Below, in pieces: positions 1 to 10,281 of a stretch of DNA of 64,000 bases (the first letter of the stretch is position 1; each line of letters opens with the position of its first letter). The translations under genes were made by a program, and so were the position numbers. Below the pieces are notes generated by a model. The model made no database searches and was not told where the DNA came from. It saw only the letters and a program-made list of their open reading frames with translations. The stretch is from the NCBI GenBank assembly GCA_963971575.1, contig OZ020620.1:37215992-37279991 (forward strand), in the 5' to 3' direction. The DNA comes from Liopterus haemorrhoidalis (Eukaryota > Arthropoda > Insecta > Coleoptera > Dytiscidae).

Positions 1-20
1 ATTTATTTATTTATTTATTT
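1..20. repeat. (ATTT)n microsatellite at window edge
   Basis: Five perfect ATTT units open the window; the array may continue to the left. Confidence 0.9.
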
Positions 21-1112
21 AGTGCACCAAATTAACTTCTACACTTTATAAAAAAAATATTACTAATTAATTGAAGCAGGGAGAGCAAAGAAATCATTCT
101 TTTTCTTAGAACAGTATCTTTAAAGTTAACTCTCCAATATGCGTCCAGTTTAGAGGACAAAGTTTATGTTAATGTCATGAACAACATCCTGTTAAGCGAG
201 TGAAAACACAGTGTAATGTTATTCGAGCTCATTAGATGTAGCTTATGTCTCTCTATGGATTGGCTTATTTTCTAAACAATGCATCTAAAATTTCAATCAC
301 CATTAGTTCTAATGTTTGCCATTATATTCTGGCCAATCGTTTGGATTCTGTTATGAAGAACCTTAATGTCCTACTTTTTACCTCATTGCACCTAAGACCA
401 TTTAAAAATATTTTTATTAATTATCTCCATCGTCATTAGTTTGTTTCCATGCACTAGCACATTCTTTATACATAATTCTATTTTCTTATTTTTGATTTGA
501 CTTCAGTAAAGTAGTTAAGGATATTAGACAAGGACAGTGGAATAGGTTAGATAATTAAATACACAAATTAACATCATAAAATTTTATTAATAAATAAGAG
601 TTCTAAATTAAAATATCCCTGCAGCAGAAACAAAGCACAGCCAACTCCTTGCAAGCATTCGTTGTAATCATTTTTGGGGAATTGGTCTTAGAGTAGCATC
701 TTTTAAATTTAATTTTATTTCTTAAATCATTTAAAACATCTCATTATAATGAGCAGTTTGTAATAAAAAAGACAATTTTAAGCAGTTTTGTGAAAGGATA
801 AGGTGCTGGAAAAGAGTGAAGGAATAAAAAATGGGTACTTCATTACTTTCGTGGAATGGCTGTATCATCCTTACGTTGCATGTGGGTATAACCAAAGTCG
901 CTAGCAAAGGCTTTTGGCGTCCGGAACAAGACCAGAAAACTACGTCCCGTATTAACGTTAAGAAAAAGGAGCATGGTATTCTGAAAATCGCTTAACGAGA
1001 GAGAGAATGGTATCCCGAAAACGGTCTGATGAGAGAAAAAAAAAAAAAAGAAAAGAAGATCCCTGAGCGCTAGTGTAGGGGTTTGTCCCTTTTTCGTCCC
1101 TACATTTCGCTG
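21..1112. other. Intergenic or intronic AT-rich stretch, no gene seen
   Basis: No reading frame with family resemblance and no clear repeat boundary. The short minus-strand frames near 843-1205 run through an A-tract and repeat-like sequence and are not credible genes. It is probably Glut1 intron, since Glut1 exons lie downstream on the + strand. Confidence 0.4.
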
Positions 1113-1120
1113 TTTCTGAG

Positions 1121-1372
1121 CAGCGGCGCACACAGATTTTTGGCTTGGGAGGGGGGTCCAATTATACATAATTTTTATAAACACAGGGCAAAATTTCAAT
1201 TTCAAGTGAAGAGCAAAAAAAAGGTCCTTCTTTCTAAATTTTAAGTGAAGAGCAAATTAAAAAGGTCCTCAGTCCTAAATTTTAAGTGAAGAGCAAAAAA
1301 AGGTCCTCACTTCTCACAGTACGGGGGGGGGGGGGTCCGGACCCCTTGAACCCCCCCTTGTGTGCGCTTCTG
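1121..1372. mobile_element. Non-autonomous hAT-like element with internal minisatellite
   Basis: The left end reads CAGCGGCGCACACA and the right end is its near inverted match (TGTGTGCGCTTCTG). The element is flanked by identical 8-bp duplications TTTCTGAG (1113-1120 and 1373-1380), the hAT signature. The interior (about 1197-1318) is three head-to-tail units of about 43-46 bp built on AAGTGAAGAGCAAAAAAAGG, followed by a run of 13 G. No coding capacity. A related interior occurs at 25754-25961. Confidence 0.8.
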
Positions 1373-1380
1373 TTTCTGAG

Positions 1381-1787
1381 TACCTCATCTCAATCGTCTT
1401 CATTCAATTCTATCTATAACATCTATTTTGATTCCAAGAGTTCTGATTTCGGCGTTTTTTTACTGTCAAGTATTATAAAGCTACAGCAACATTTCTCCTG
1501 AAAGAATATTTATTTATTTTTATTACTAAAATTTTTGTTTACACTATGTATAATATCATCATTATCAACAGATTGTTCCACTACTGCCGGTCGTTAGTTA
1601 GTCTGGTTTTCCTATAGATTTTCCGATATCTTTTTTCAATCTCTTACTAGGCCGTCCAGAAATACATTCACTTGTTTCATATCTCTGCTCAGTAGATCTT
1701 TCTGTCGATCGGACATCATGTTTCTAAATGACCAGTCCAATTATAATGACCTTAATTTAGCAATATATTTAGCAGCTTCGATGACTA
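1381..1787. other. No feature seen
   Basis: AT-rich sequence with no recognisable coding, RNA or repeat structure. Confidence 0.3.
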
Positions 1788-2408
1788 ATACCCTTTTCAC
1801 ACTAGAATTTTAAGACGAGTGAACTTAAAGTTCACCGATGTCTAACATCGGTATGCTTTCACACTTGATGTTTAAATGTCCGGTGCTGTCATCAGCTACA
1901 GTAATTTTGTCCTTAAGTTACCGTCATGAAATTACCAGTTTTGAACTGTCTGCGCAGACGCACATTTTGAATTATTATAAACAAATATGGATATTTCATT
2001 TCATTCTACAATAAAGACACTACAATAAAGAATATATTACATCTGTATTAACATGTAAGTCGATACATTTTATCTCGAAATGTATCTCAATTATTGTAGC
2101 TCTGTATTTTATTAAACACATTATTAAAATAAATAATTTTATTATAACAATAAATATAAACTTCTTATAACGTCAATATAATACAGTATTCTTGTTTATG
2201 ATAATTTAAAATGTTGACAGCACAAATTCAAAGAGTATTTTTTTTATAATAGAAATTATGTTGGCAATGCGGACAATGTTTAAGACGCAGATCTCTGTCT
2301 TAAACATCGCTTGTATTTAGACGAGGCCATTCGGTTTCACATTAGCGTTTAAAGCCACACACATTCACTTTAACATCCGATCTTAAAGTTCTAGTGTGAA
2401 AAGGGTAT
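1788..2408. mobile_element. TIR element (MITE family, copy A)
   Basis: Inverted ends ATACCCTTTTCACACTAGAA flanked by TA on both sides. Subterminal inverted stretches are built on GTTTAAACGCTAATGTGAAA-type motifs and AACATCGG. There is no reading frame. A shorter, reverse-oriented relative lies at 17096-17517 and keeps both subterminal regions. The superfamily is not certain; a TA duplication would suit Tc1/mariner. Confidence 0.75.
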
Positions 2409-2446
2409 TAGATGCAGTATATAAATATTAGTTTTTTATCTCTTAC

Positions 2447-2584
2447 GGCTAGTTTTACAATAGGCAGTTAAGTCTATGGCTAGTGGTTACCGTGGAAACT
2501 TATGGTAATTATTATATTGCAAATATGTCGTTAGCCATTGATTTGAGCTAACCAGCAGGTAACCATGAATTGTAAAACCGGCCC
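2447..2584. mobile_element. Short foldback MITE
   Basis: Left arm GGCTAGTTTTACAAT and right arm ATTGTAAAACCGGCC are inverted, with further inner inverted matches (GGCTAGTGGTTACC against GGTAACC...GGTTAGC). About 140 bp, non-coding. Confidence 0.6.
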
Positions 2585-3122
2585 GTAGACTTCTACCCAC
2601 AACAGATTGTTTCATTGCCGTGTCTATTACTCTGAATTTTGTCACTGTAAGTTGTAAGATTGATTAAGTTTTTACAGTACATTCATTTGTTTAAAATTTA
2701 GATTTTTAGGAGGTGGGAATAATGTTTGGATTTAAAATTTCCTTTAACTTCCTATATATTGCCCAACTGATCAATATTCACCAGTTGGTCCCTTTGGCTT
2801 GTAAATCTTTTCTGAAGCTTATATGACCTATACTGCAATTTTGGGCAAATCTGTAAGCTACAGATGATCGTATCAAAGGCGCAATTCCACTGAGGCAACT
2901 TTTAGGCAACATGTAGCATGCGGCATTGACGCATGCTACACACAGTCTTTCCATTGAAGGAACGCGAAGCGACAAGAAACAAGTTTCTTTGCCGCATGCT
3001 ACAAGTTGATTGTTGTTGTCGGACCGCATGCGTCACCTCTCGACATAATTCAACGTGTCGAACAGTGTCGTCGTTATCCAACAGTCAGCGGATCCGTGCG
3101 GCTTGTATCGTGCGACACGGAC

Positions 3123-3242
3123 TGGAATAATGAAAGAACTATATTATTCATTGAAGATTGCCATAATTCACCCGAATTATGGAACAACAAAATTAGTGAT
3201 TATAAAGACATTATAATTAAAAATGATTATGGGCAAATATGA
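3123..3242 (+). pseudogene. MADF-domain ORF fragment (Harbinger accessory protein)
   Basis: The frame reads ILFIEDCHNSPELWNNKISD then YK, matching the start of MADF/Adf-1-type DNA-binding domains (aromatic, then LI/FIE, P-x-LW and DYK). Only the first ~40 residues are intact before a stop at 3242. In this superfamily the second ORF (Myb- or MADF-like) helps bring transposase to the element ends. The start lies upstream and is not determinable. Confidence 0.65.
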
Positions 3243-3436
3243 TGTTGAGATTGCACCTAGCCATGCCAGTACACCTTTTCGCAACTATGAAAGTAGTAGT
3301 TGTGGCACTGTTCTATCTTCTAGGACCAAGAATATGCCTACTCATACTAGTACAACTTCGAGTACACTTCTTCACATCAACTATAGGTACACTGTTCTAT
3401 CCTCTGAGGCATCTTTAGAAACATCCAAGCACTCCT

Positions 3437-3742
3437 GACAAAATCATATAGAACGTCGATCAAAGTTCTGCATACCTCTGAAATAATTCGAGAAATGCTT
3501 GGCTCAGATATCTGAAACAGATACATAAGTGATGGATAGCTATCAACCGTAGCCAAATATCTCTAACAACCTGACACGAGGTGGTATTATTTCACGAGAG
3601 TTGGTATCATATTTTTTTATAGTAGGTGAGACTTTTTCAAGCAAGTACTCAAAATCTTTACTCATTCGTGTAAAATTTTGAAATAAAGCTTCATCGTCAG
3701 CAACCAAGTTGTTGTATAAATTATAATGAGTTTCCTGACCAC
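3437..3742 (-). pseudogene. PIF/Harbinger transposase fragment
   Basis: On the minus strand the frame reads ALFQNFTRMSKDFEYLLEKV and then DTNSREIIPPRVRLLE, the conserved N-terminal block of Harbinger (HARBI1-type, DDE_Tnp_4) transposases (F-R-M-x-F-x-LL ... D-T-x-x-R-x-x-I-x-P-x-x-RL). It then stops and resumes in another frame as ISEPSISRIISEVCRTLIDV. The catalytic DDE core is missing, so this is a relic inside 2881-4006. Confidence 0.8.
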
Positions 3743-4242
3743 CATCTTCGATTCAGAGCTATTACTAAATAAGCAGCTGCCGCGACTGTTTGTAAAGACA
3801 TGATGCACCAAACTGAAGTTGCCTGAATGGAATCGTTTTAGACGCATGCTACAAGCATAGACGACAAAGCGCATGCGATGTGGGGAGACAAATTCCGCAT
3901 GCGACATTATTGAATTTTGTGGTACTTAGTCGCACACCTATAATCAGGCAACATTAGGAATCAAGTATCATGCCTCATGTCGTTCAGTGTTGCCTCAGTG
4001 GAATTGCTCTTTAAGAAGTTGTTATATGTGTTGTTATGGACATTTTCTTACAGATTCTGTCTCTAAGCTTACAGGTTTACCCAGAATTGCACTACAGGTC
4101 GATAGATATATTTGTCTGTTATTTTAACTTCAACCTGGACCTTTAGGCTTTAGCTTGAAAATGTTTTCCGAAAGTTTCTATTTGGTTCAGCATATTTCAC
4201 CAACTTATATTTAAAGAAAAACAAAAATAATAAAAATATACA

Positions 4243-4248
4243 TTTATT
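4243..4248 (-). terminator. Poly(A) signal of the cuticular protein gene
   Basis: AATAAA on the minus strand about 50 nt past the TAG stop of the RR-2 gene; cleavage is expected near 4220-4230. Confidence 0.65.
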
Positions 4249-4297
4249 TATAACAACAATATCGACAAATGTGGTAACAAAAACAATCAACATAAAA

Positions 4298-4504
4298 CTA
4301 GTGATGGGGTTTGTGCTCAACAGTAGCGCGGAATCCTCCCTTCTTATCAGCCTCGTAGTGAACAACACGGACGTGCTTGCCATCGGGTTCCACGAGGCTG
4401 TAGACTCCTTTAACATGGTGACCATCGCGCTCTTCGTGTTGTTCATGGAAGTCATGATGCTTGGGGTCAGCTACTTTGTACTCGTAATGGTATTTGGGAT
4501 GAGC
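4298..4504 (-). CDS. RR-2 cuticular protein, exon 3 (chitin-binding domain)
   Basis: Structural cuticle protein with the Rebers-Riddiford chitin-binding domain (Chitin_bind_4), secreted by epidermal cells into the procuticle. The complete gene has three exons on the minus strand: 9627-9610, 4913-4764 and 4504-4298, in total 6+50+68 = 124 aa with phase-0 junctions. Exon 3 follows a TTGTTAG acceptor and holds the whole RR-2 consensus: PKYHYEYKVADPKHHDFHEQ, then EERDG, VKGVYSLVEPDGKHVRVVHY, EAD, and GGFRATVEHKPHH then TAG. The hydrophobic/aromatic pattern and the EERDG...VKG.YSL.EPDG string place it in RR-2, typical of hard cuticle. Family identity is near certain; the exact orthologue is not. 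Confidence 0.93.
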   Translation of the reverse strand, partial: AHPKYHYEYKVADPKHHDFHEQHEERDGHHVKGVYSLVEPDGKHVRVVHYEADKKGGFRATVEHKPHH

Positions 4505-4763
4505 CTAACAAATCATAAAAAGAATTTATTAAAAAACATGACATTACTAAGATAAAGAACACTTGGTTACCCTTTACTTTTAACACTAGCCCTATCCATT
4601 GGTGGAATTTAAAAAAAAATACAACTCGTTCGCTGAACTAATGACTTTGATTATAAAAAAAAAAGAACTGTGTACCTATAGTTGTACATTATGCACATAA
4701 CTACGAACTTTTCTTTTATTTCCCGTTTCCCGGGCAGATGTAGTAACGCTATATCCTACTTAC

Positions 4764-4913
4764 ATGGATTTCAACTTTATGTTCATCTTTGTTGTGTAAC
4801 TGTTGATGATGACTGGCTTCATAATGATAGTCATGATGATGATGATGATGGCCACCTCCACCACCACCGCCTTGAGCGGAGACTACAGCAACCAACACAG
4901 CGGCGGAGAAAAG
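4764..4913 (-). CDS. RR-2 cuticular protein, exon 2 (signal peptide core, His/Gly-rich linker)
   Basis: Fifty in-frame codons between a TTCTTTCTTTTAG acceptor and a GTAAGT donor. They give LFSAAVLVAVVSAQ, the hydrophobic core and cleavage site (after SA) of the signal peptide begun in exon 1. Then come seven glycines, six histidines and a His-rich linker ending VEIH, which joins AHPKY of exon 3. His-rich linkers before the RR-2 domain occur in hard-cuticle proteins and suit quinone cross-linking or metal binding. The intron to exon 3 is 259 bp. Confidence 0.9.
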
Positions 4914-5020
4914 CTAAAAGAAAGAAATTATTAGTCATTATGCTGAGATGGATGTCATGTTTTTATCATTTCACATCAGAAATGTGGAAAATTGGTCTGC
5001 CAAAATATTGTCTAAATAAG

Positions 5021-5362
5021 GGGTAGGAAGTTATTAAGTGTTTTTTATATCTCACAACCCTTAAGAGTTAGGTGGTTGGTATTCGGTAGGTAGGTACTTC
5101 ATGACCTATAGACCCTCTATCCTTCAAGGGTTCCTTACAACCCTTACGGTTTTTGAGATATTTAATTTTTAATTTTCAGTGACGTCACATATTAGACCAA
5201 AATAATTGTTTTATTTTATTAATATCTCGACAACTAGAAGGGTTGTAGGGCTCCCATTTAGGCTGTAGGGTCCTAAGGTCCTATAGTACGTATGTACTAA
5301 AAATCAACAACCTAACTCTTAAGGGTTGCGAGATATAAAAAACACTTAATAACACGCCTCCC
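5021..5362. mobile_element. Foldback element in cuticle-gene intron 1
   Basis: GTTATTAAGTGTTTTTTATA plus the following ~30 bp at the left is matched inverted at the right end (about 5312-5352), so the arms are at least 50 bp. The loop carries an ACAACCC...GGGTTGT theme that continues into 5363-5480 as further diverged units. Non-coding. Confidence 0.7.
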
Positions 5363-7224
5363 TTAAAAGATAGAGGGTTGCTTTTTGGCAGGTACCTATT
5401 TCAAGGTATAGGGTATCTACTACTGCAATGGGTGCTCTACAACCCTTATAGGTTCTGAGATATTAATAAAATAAAATTCACTATGTCGTAATACACCCCG
5501 AATTGTGCGTCCTTAAACCGTCGATTATCAATTTTTATTTATCTTAAAAAAAATTCAAGGGGTTGATATTAAGGGATGAAACTAAGGGATGACATTGATG
5601 ATGTGCTCTAGTGGCCCTATATGCCATAACACTATCCCCATGTATCGGGGAACGTTTCACGTCTAAAAACACGGTTTTGTTCAAAATTTTAAATTTTTTT
5701 TCACCAACAACCCCTGTGGAACGTATGTGGTCCGCCAGGTGATTTGATGCGGTCCACCAATAAGAAAATATAATATTTATTTTTCTATAATTGACAGAGA
5801 AGTCCTCTCGGTGAAACCTAGTTAATATAAAATTAAGAAATAAATAAATCACTTGGTTAGTTTCACAAATATAAGTTTAATGTTACTCTATACGTATTTC
5901 GGCAGTGACGACATCGATAGGAGTTCAAATTACAAACTAAACTTATTTTTAACAAATACATTCAATAGAAAACAAATATCAATGGTAGGGAATACAAGTA
6001 TGAACATAATTAGCAGATAAGGGAAAAATTTTACCGATTTATTAAGGGTGAGTGGTAAACATGCATCTGGTCATTCATTAATGGAGTTATTATTTTTTTA
6101 AATTTCCGGTACTCTAAAAAGTTCAGTTTGAGACTTTATGAATGTGTAAATTTATTTACTTTTTTAAATTAATTTACTTTTCTTATCCAGCGTAACTAAC
6201 ACACTAGGCGTATTTACGCCAATGTAAATGGAAATCTAGAATCGAAAAAATAGAAATTGCTAAAGGAAATATGGCCCACCTAACAATTTTGTTACATGAT
6301 GCGGCTCGCAACATAAAAAAATTAGGAAAAGATAATAAAAGACTCAGTAAGTTTCAAAGAATAAAATAAAACAAATTTATTTGATACGTATTTCGGCTTA
6401 TGATGCCATCTTCTGAATAAGCCTACAAATGATTCTATCGATTTAATAATAAAAAAATTGCTCGCTCCTGGTCTAAAGAGAATATTTTTTCAATATAACT
6501 GAGATTTGTGAATAAATATAATCTATTTACAACTAAGCTAAAACCGTCCACCATCAAAAATAAAATATTTCACAAGATTGCAAGTCTCCAACCATGTAAT
6601 TTATTATTATCATTGGCTTTAGCGCGTAGTGAGCTTTTGATGTTTGAGCTTTGGAGTAGCTCTCCGGTTTTTGTCTACAGACTCCGGTTTTTAATGCCTG
6701 GACTCCGAATAGTCTAAATATCCATTTTTTGTAAGTATCTAATGATTTTGCTTATTCATCAAAATTTTAAAATAAATATTTTCGCTTGCCAATTCGGAAC
6801 ACAGAGGGAAAATAGTCGAATCTTCGGATTCTGAAAAATTAAACCAGTCCTACCAACAGATGGTGTCATTTCATGTGTGTCCAAGTTCAAACCGCGAATC
6901 ATTTATTGACCTGTCTCCAACTAAACAAATCTGTGCACTGAAAAATTTTGTTCTCAGTTGATATTTTGAAGAAATAATTAGAATTTGGAATCAATAATGA
7001 AAAGAGTATTTTAGAACTGGATTTTTTTAAGGGCGCAAGAGAATGATTTTCACGACGAACTTTTTGTACTTCAAATTACAGGGATGCATTACAAATTTAC
7101 TTCTGTCCAAAGTAATATTGGTTTAACTTGTGCTTTTCTACGTCTGTGGCAGTTTTTGAATACGTTCATTCTTGCTGACCCACCTGGTCAATACAAATTA
7201 TTATGAAGATTCACTGTCCACTAG
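5363..7224. other. Intron of cuticle gene with diverged repeats
   Basis: Two related segments near 5870-5935 and 6335-6425 both carry TACGTATTTCGGC followed by a GATG/CATC-rich string, a theme I associate with Penelope-like or other retroelement ends in insects (recall, unverified). No gene was seen in the rest. Confidence 0.35.
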
Positions 7225-9015
7225 TAGTACAGGAAATGAAGCATTTTGGCTGGCAATTTTTTCGTCCAGCATGGAATTACGTGAAATTTTCGCAGAAGTT
7301 AGGGAATAGCCCAAGGATCATTTTCTACATCATGCCAGTGTACGCTAAAACCTTGGGGGTGGTTGCCACCCCATCTCGGGGGTGGAAATTTTTTACTACA
7401 TTTTAACTATAGGAATCGATGGGAAAAGTAATTCTAAGAAAAAAATGTTCTTTACGTTTTCTTCGTAAAACTAATATTTTTTGAGTTATTCGTGGTTTAA
7501 AGTAACAGTTTTTCGACGAAAAAATCGATGTTTTTAAAAAGTTTTTTGCGAATAACTCGAAAAATATGCATTTTATCAAAAAAACTGTAGAAAGTAAAAT
7601 TGTAGCTTTTAAAAAAACAAACAAAATTCTTTTTTTATTATTTTTCTACGACCAATACGAACCGAGATACGGCATGTTAATAGTTAACTTTTTTTCGCCA
7701 AATGCATAATTTGAAAGATTCAAAGTCAAATAACAGAAAAAATTGGCATTTTTCGAGGAAAACTCATTGAATCTTTTTTAAAGTATTTGATTAGACCTTT
7801 CAAACAAAAAACAAAAAAGTCTCTAGCATAAAAATTAAGCGACTTATGATCAAAATAAGGTCGGTACCTACTTTTTTCTACGTTCAAATCAGTGAAAACA
7901 ACCCCTTATTTACCCCTCCTAATTAAAATTGATCCTCACCCTTCTGTGGTTATCTTTTTATATGTATTTTCAGTACACCCAAGAAGTTTGACCAATTTAA
8001 ACTGCCTAATTTTAGAAAAATTGGAGTTTAAAGAAAAAACGATTTTTTGCGATTTCGTATTTTTCACCCTTTTCTTCAAAATTTCTCCGAAATTACTGGA
8101 GATACGAAAAAAATAATAGAGCACTAAATTGTAGCTTTTTTAATGACTTAAATTTCCCTGTGCACATATTTTCTGTACAGTGAATATTTGGCGAGATATA
8201 GCCGTTTAAAACCTCTATTTACAAGCGAACACCACCTTATTCGAGCCCTTCAAACTCACCCCATTTAAAAACTAAGGAATCTTAAGGAATTTAATTTACA
8301 TAGTCTTATAGTTCTTGAAAAGCCCTACAAAATCGTTTTTGAAAAAACTTTCTATCACTAAAAATGAAGGAGCTATGTTTAAAAAACCAATAAATTTTTT
8401 TTCGAAACATTCGAATAGCACGGTTCGGAGCGATTTTTTTTATATCAAGCTCTAACAGGGTGGGTTTTTAAGTGTTGAAACATTAGAAATAGTATACCAA
8501 AGCATGAAACAATCATTATTCAACTAATCCAAACCAAATTTTACCCATTTAAGTTTTACAACGTTATTTTATAATTTTTGACAACTGGGGGTAGTTTTCA
8601 CCCTTAAAAAATAAACAGTGCCCATGAGCTTGATATAAAATTTGAAGTAGAGGTTGAGACGAACCTAATTTCAAATTTTGGTGCAAATCGATGCAAGATG
8701 AAATCATTTTTTAATCCAACAAGGGTTGATTTTTAAGGGTTGAAACATTATGAAATTGTATTATAAAGCATAAAACGATCCATATTTAGCTAATCCAAAC
8801 CAAATTTTACCCATATTAAGGTTTAAAATGTTATTTTATAATTTTTTACAATTAGGGGTAGTTTTCACCCTTAAAAAACAAAAAGCGTACAACGACACAA
8901 TGTAGAAAATGAACTAGAGGGTGAAATGAGCCTAATTCCAAATTTTTATCCAAATCGATGCTGGACGAAAAAATTGCGAGGTTTGGTCATTTTTTGAGCT
9001 TCATTTCCTGTACTA
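7225..9015. mobile_element. 1.8-kb non-autonomous TIR element, non-coding
   Basis: TAGTACAGGAAATGAAGC at 7225 is repeated inverted at 8998-9015, and the inverted match continues a few bases further inside. The interior contains no open frame, many A/T runs, GGGGTGGTTGCCACCCC near 7353 and inverted TTGAGTTATTCG/CGAATAACTC strings. It resembles a dispersed family I recall from several insect genomes, but I cannot name its superfamily. Confidence 0.7.
8455..8965. repeat. Two tandem ~260-bp units inside the 7225-9015 element
   Basis: Units beginning near 8455 and 8718 share CTAATCCAAACCAAATTTTA, a GTTATTTTATAATTTTT block, a GGGGTAGTTTTCACCC block and AAATCGATGC. They are clearly homologous but diverged, so the internal duplication is old. 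Confidence 0.7.
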
Positions 9016-9272
9016 TAGTTAAATATTATAATATTCAACTGTAAGTAAAGGTGGCACTTGAAATCCATTCAGGAGCTCGTAGGCTACATTTAAAGTGTTA
9101 AACTAAGTGAAAAGCCCAGTTAAGTCTACCGTTACTCTTATCATACCATTTATTTGTTAATTTTAACCCGTATTTTCACAAATAGTTTGGAGCCATTTAT
9201 TTTTAAAATTTGCTTAATTAATGAGGATTAAGTGACACCGTCGAATACAAATATATGTCCTATCCGGGATTC

Positions 9273-9505
9273 GTTATTATTATTATTATTATTATTTTAT
9301 TTATTTACATAGGTCTATTTCTGCGACCTCCGATGCCAGGGGCGAGCTCTTACACCTGGATGAGGGGTGAATGATTGTGAAAATGCTAACATATTATTCT
9401 CGCCCGAATAATATCTCCAACTTCAACTAACAACCTAACAATTCTAACCGGGATTTGAACCCGAAAACTTAGGGTCTCTACCTCTGCACGAGGCTATCCG
9501 TTCAT
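9273..9505 (-). mobile_element. tRNA-headed SINE with (TAA)n tail
   Basis: On the minus strand, GATAGCCTCGTGCAGAGGTA (A-box-like) is followed by CGGGTTCAAATCCCGG, a perfect B-box/T-arm. The body runs about 150 bp and ends in at least seven TAA units (9273-9296 on +). A pol III promoter head plus a short tandem tail is the SINE layout. It sits in intron 1 of the cuticle gene, in the same transcriptional direction. Confidence 0.75.
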
Positions 9506-9609
9506 ATTAAACTTAAATTTCAATTGTTCAATATAGTGGTTAAAGGGTTAAAGTATCCTATAACGCAGGGTTCTTTTTCCCCAGCTTTAAATTAATATTA
9601 AGTACTCAC

Positions 9610-9627
9610 AATCACAAATGTTCTCAT
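9610..9627 (-). CDS. RR-2 cuticular protein, exon 1 coding part (MRTFVI)
   Basis: ATG AGA ACA TTT GTG ATT followed by a GTGAGT donor, phase 0. Joined to exon 2 this gives MRTFVILFSAAVLVAVVSAQ, a complete signal peptide. A very short first coding exon followed by a long intron (here 4.7 kb) is the rule for arthropod CPR genes. The start is supported by the correctly spaced TATA box and initiator and by the absence of an upstream ATG in the ~44-nt leader. Confidence 0.85.
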
Positions 9628-9667
9628 TTTGATAAATTCGATCAAATCACTGTAACTAACAGAACTA

Positions 9668-9704
9668 GACTGATACACATAAAGTCCGTTTCCTGCTATT
9701 TATA
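9668..9704 (-). promoter_or_regulatory. Core promoter of the cuticular protein gene
   Basis: On the minus strand a TATA box TATAAATA (9704-9697) lies 33 nt upstream of the A of the initiator TCAGTC (9673-9668; predicted start 9671). This is the canonical insect TATA+Inr arrangement. The leader to the ATG at 9627 is then about 44 nt. Confidence 0.8.
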
Positions 9705-9705
9705 T

Positions 9706-10273
9706 GATATACATATGTGAAAGGGCCTTAATCATTAATTTCATTAGGTAATATATATTAAAAATTAAAGAGAAGGAGTAAAATATTTTGATAAGCAATG
9801 TCAAATATAAACAAAATAATGCAAAACTTTCGCATAATTACTTATTAATTATTAAATTAATATAGAGAAAATAAGCTACTAATCAAGTGTGATGTATGCA
9901 TTTCCAAATACGTCGAATGATGATAAGTGTTTTGCAAGTCTAACGAGTTCTTCTAGCATTTCCTATTCTTGACAGTGGAGTCCAATGAGCAATACAACAG
10001 TTTTTCCGCACAAACAACATAGATACTCGCCAGATGTCTCAGACTTTCTATCTCTGCTTCTGTCTAGCGATAGCACAATCAATGAGTTATTCGCTGCTTG
10101 TCAGCTGGTTTACTGCACGAGGCATTGAGTTTTTCCACCTGATTCGATCAGTAGAAATCTTTTCCCAAATGAATGTAGGTGGTGACATATCTTGAGTTTT
10201 TGAAAACTGTTTTATGTAGGGCTTCAGGGTTTCTACTGCTATGCGGTAATTCAGAATACGGAACTTGTTTAGG
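9706..10273. other. Upstream flank of the cuticle gene, apparently low-repeat
   Basis: No repeat ends or coding frames were seen. The segment at 9930-10200 is less AT-biased than its surroundings and would be the first place to look for enhancer elements, but I see no specific factor site I would defend. Confidence 0.35.
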
Positions 10274-10281
10274 CATACGAC

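Larger units (their letters stand above)
2881..4006. mobile_element. Decayed PIF/Harbinger element
   Basis: Terminal inverted repeat GCAATTCCACTGAGGCAAC at both ends. Clusters of CGCATGC lie just inside each end (2918-3035 on the left, 3842-3903 on the right), as expected for transposase-binding subterminal repeats. Inside are a MADF-domain frame on + and a Harbinger transposase frame on -, converging on each other. Two genes, one transposase and one DNA-binding accessory, is the usual PIF/Harbinger layout. Both frames carry stops or frameshifts, so the copy is dead. Confidence 0.8.

Noticed and set aside
843..1205. 120-codon minus-strand frame with poly-Phe
   Set aside because: Poly-Phe comes from an A-tract at 1038-1050; the frame runs into the hAT element. 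Not a gene.
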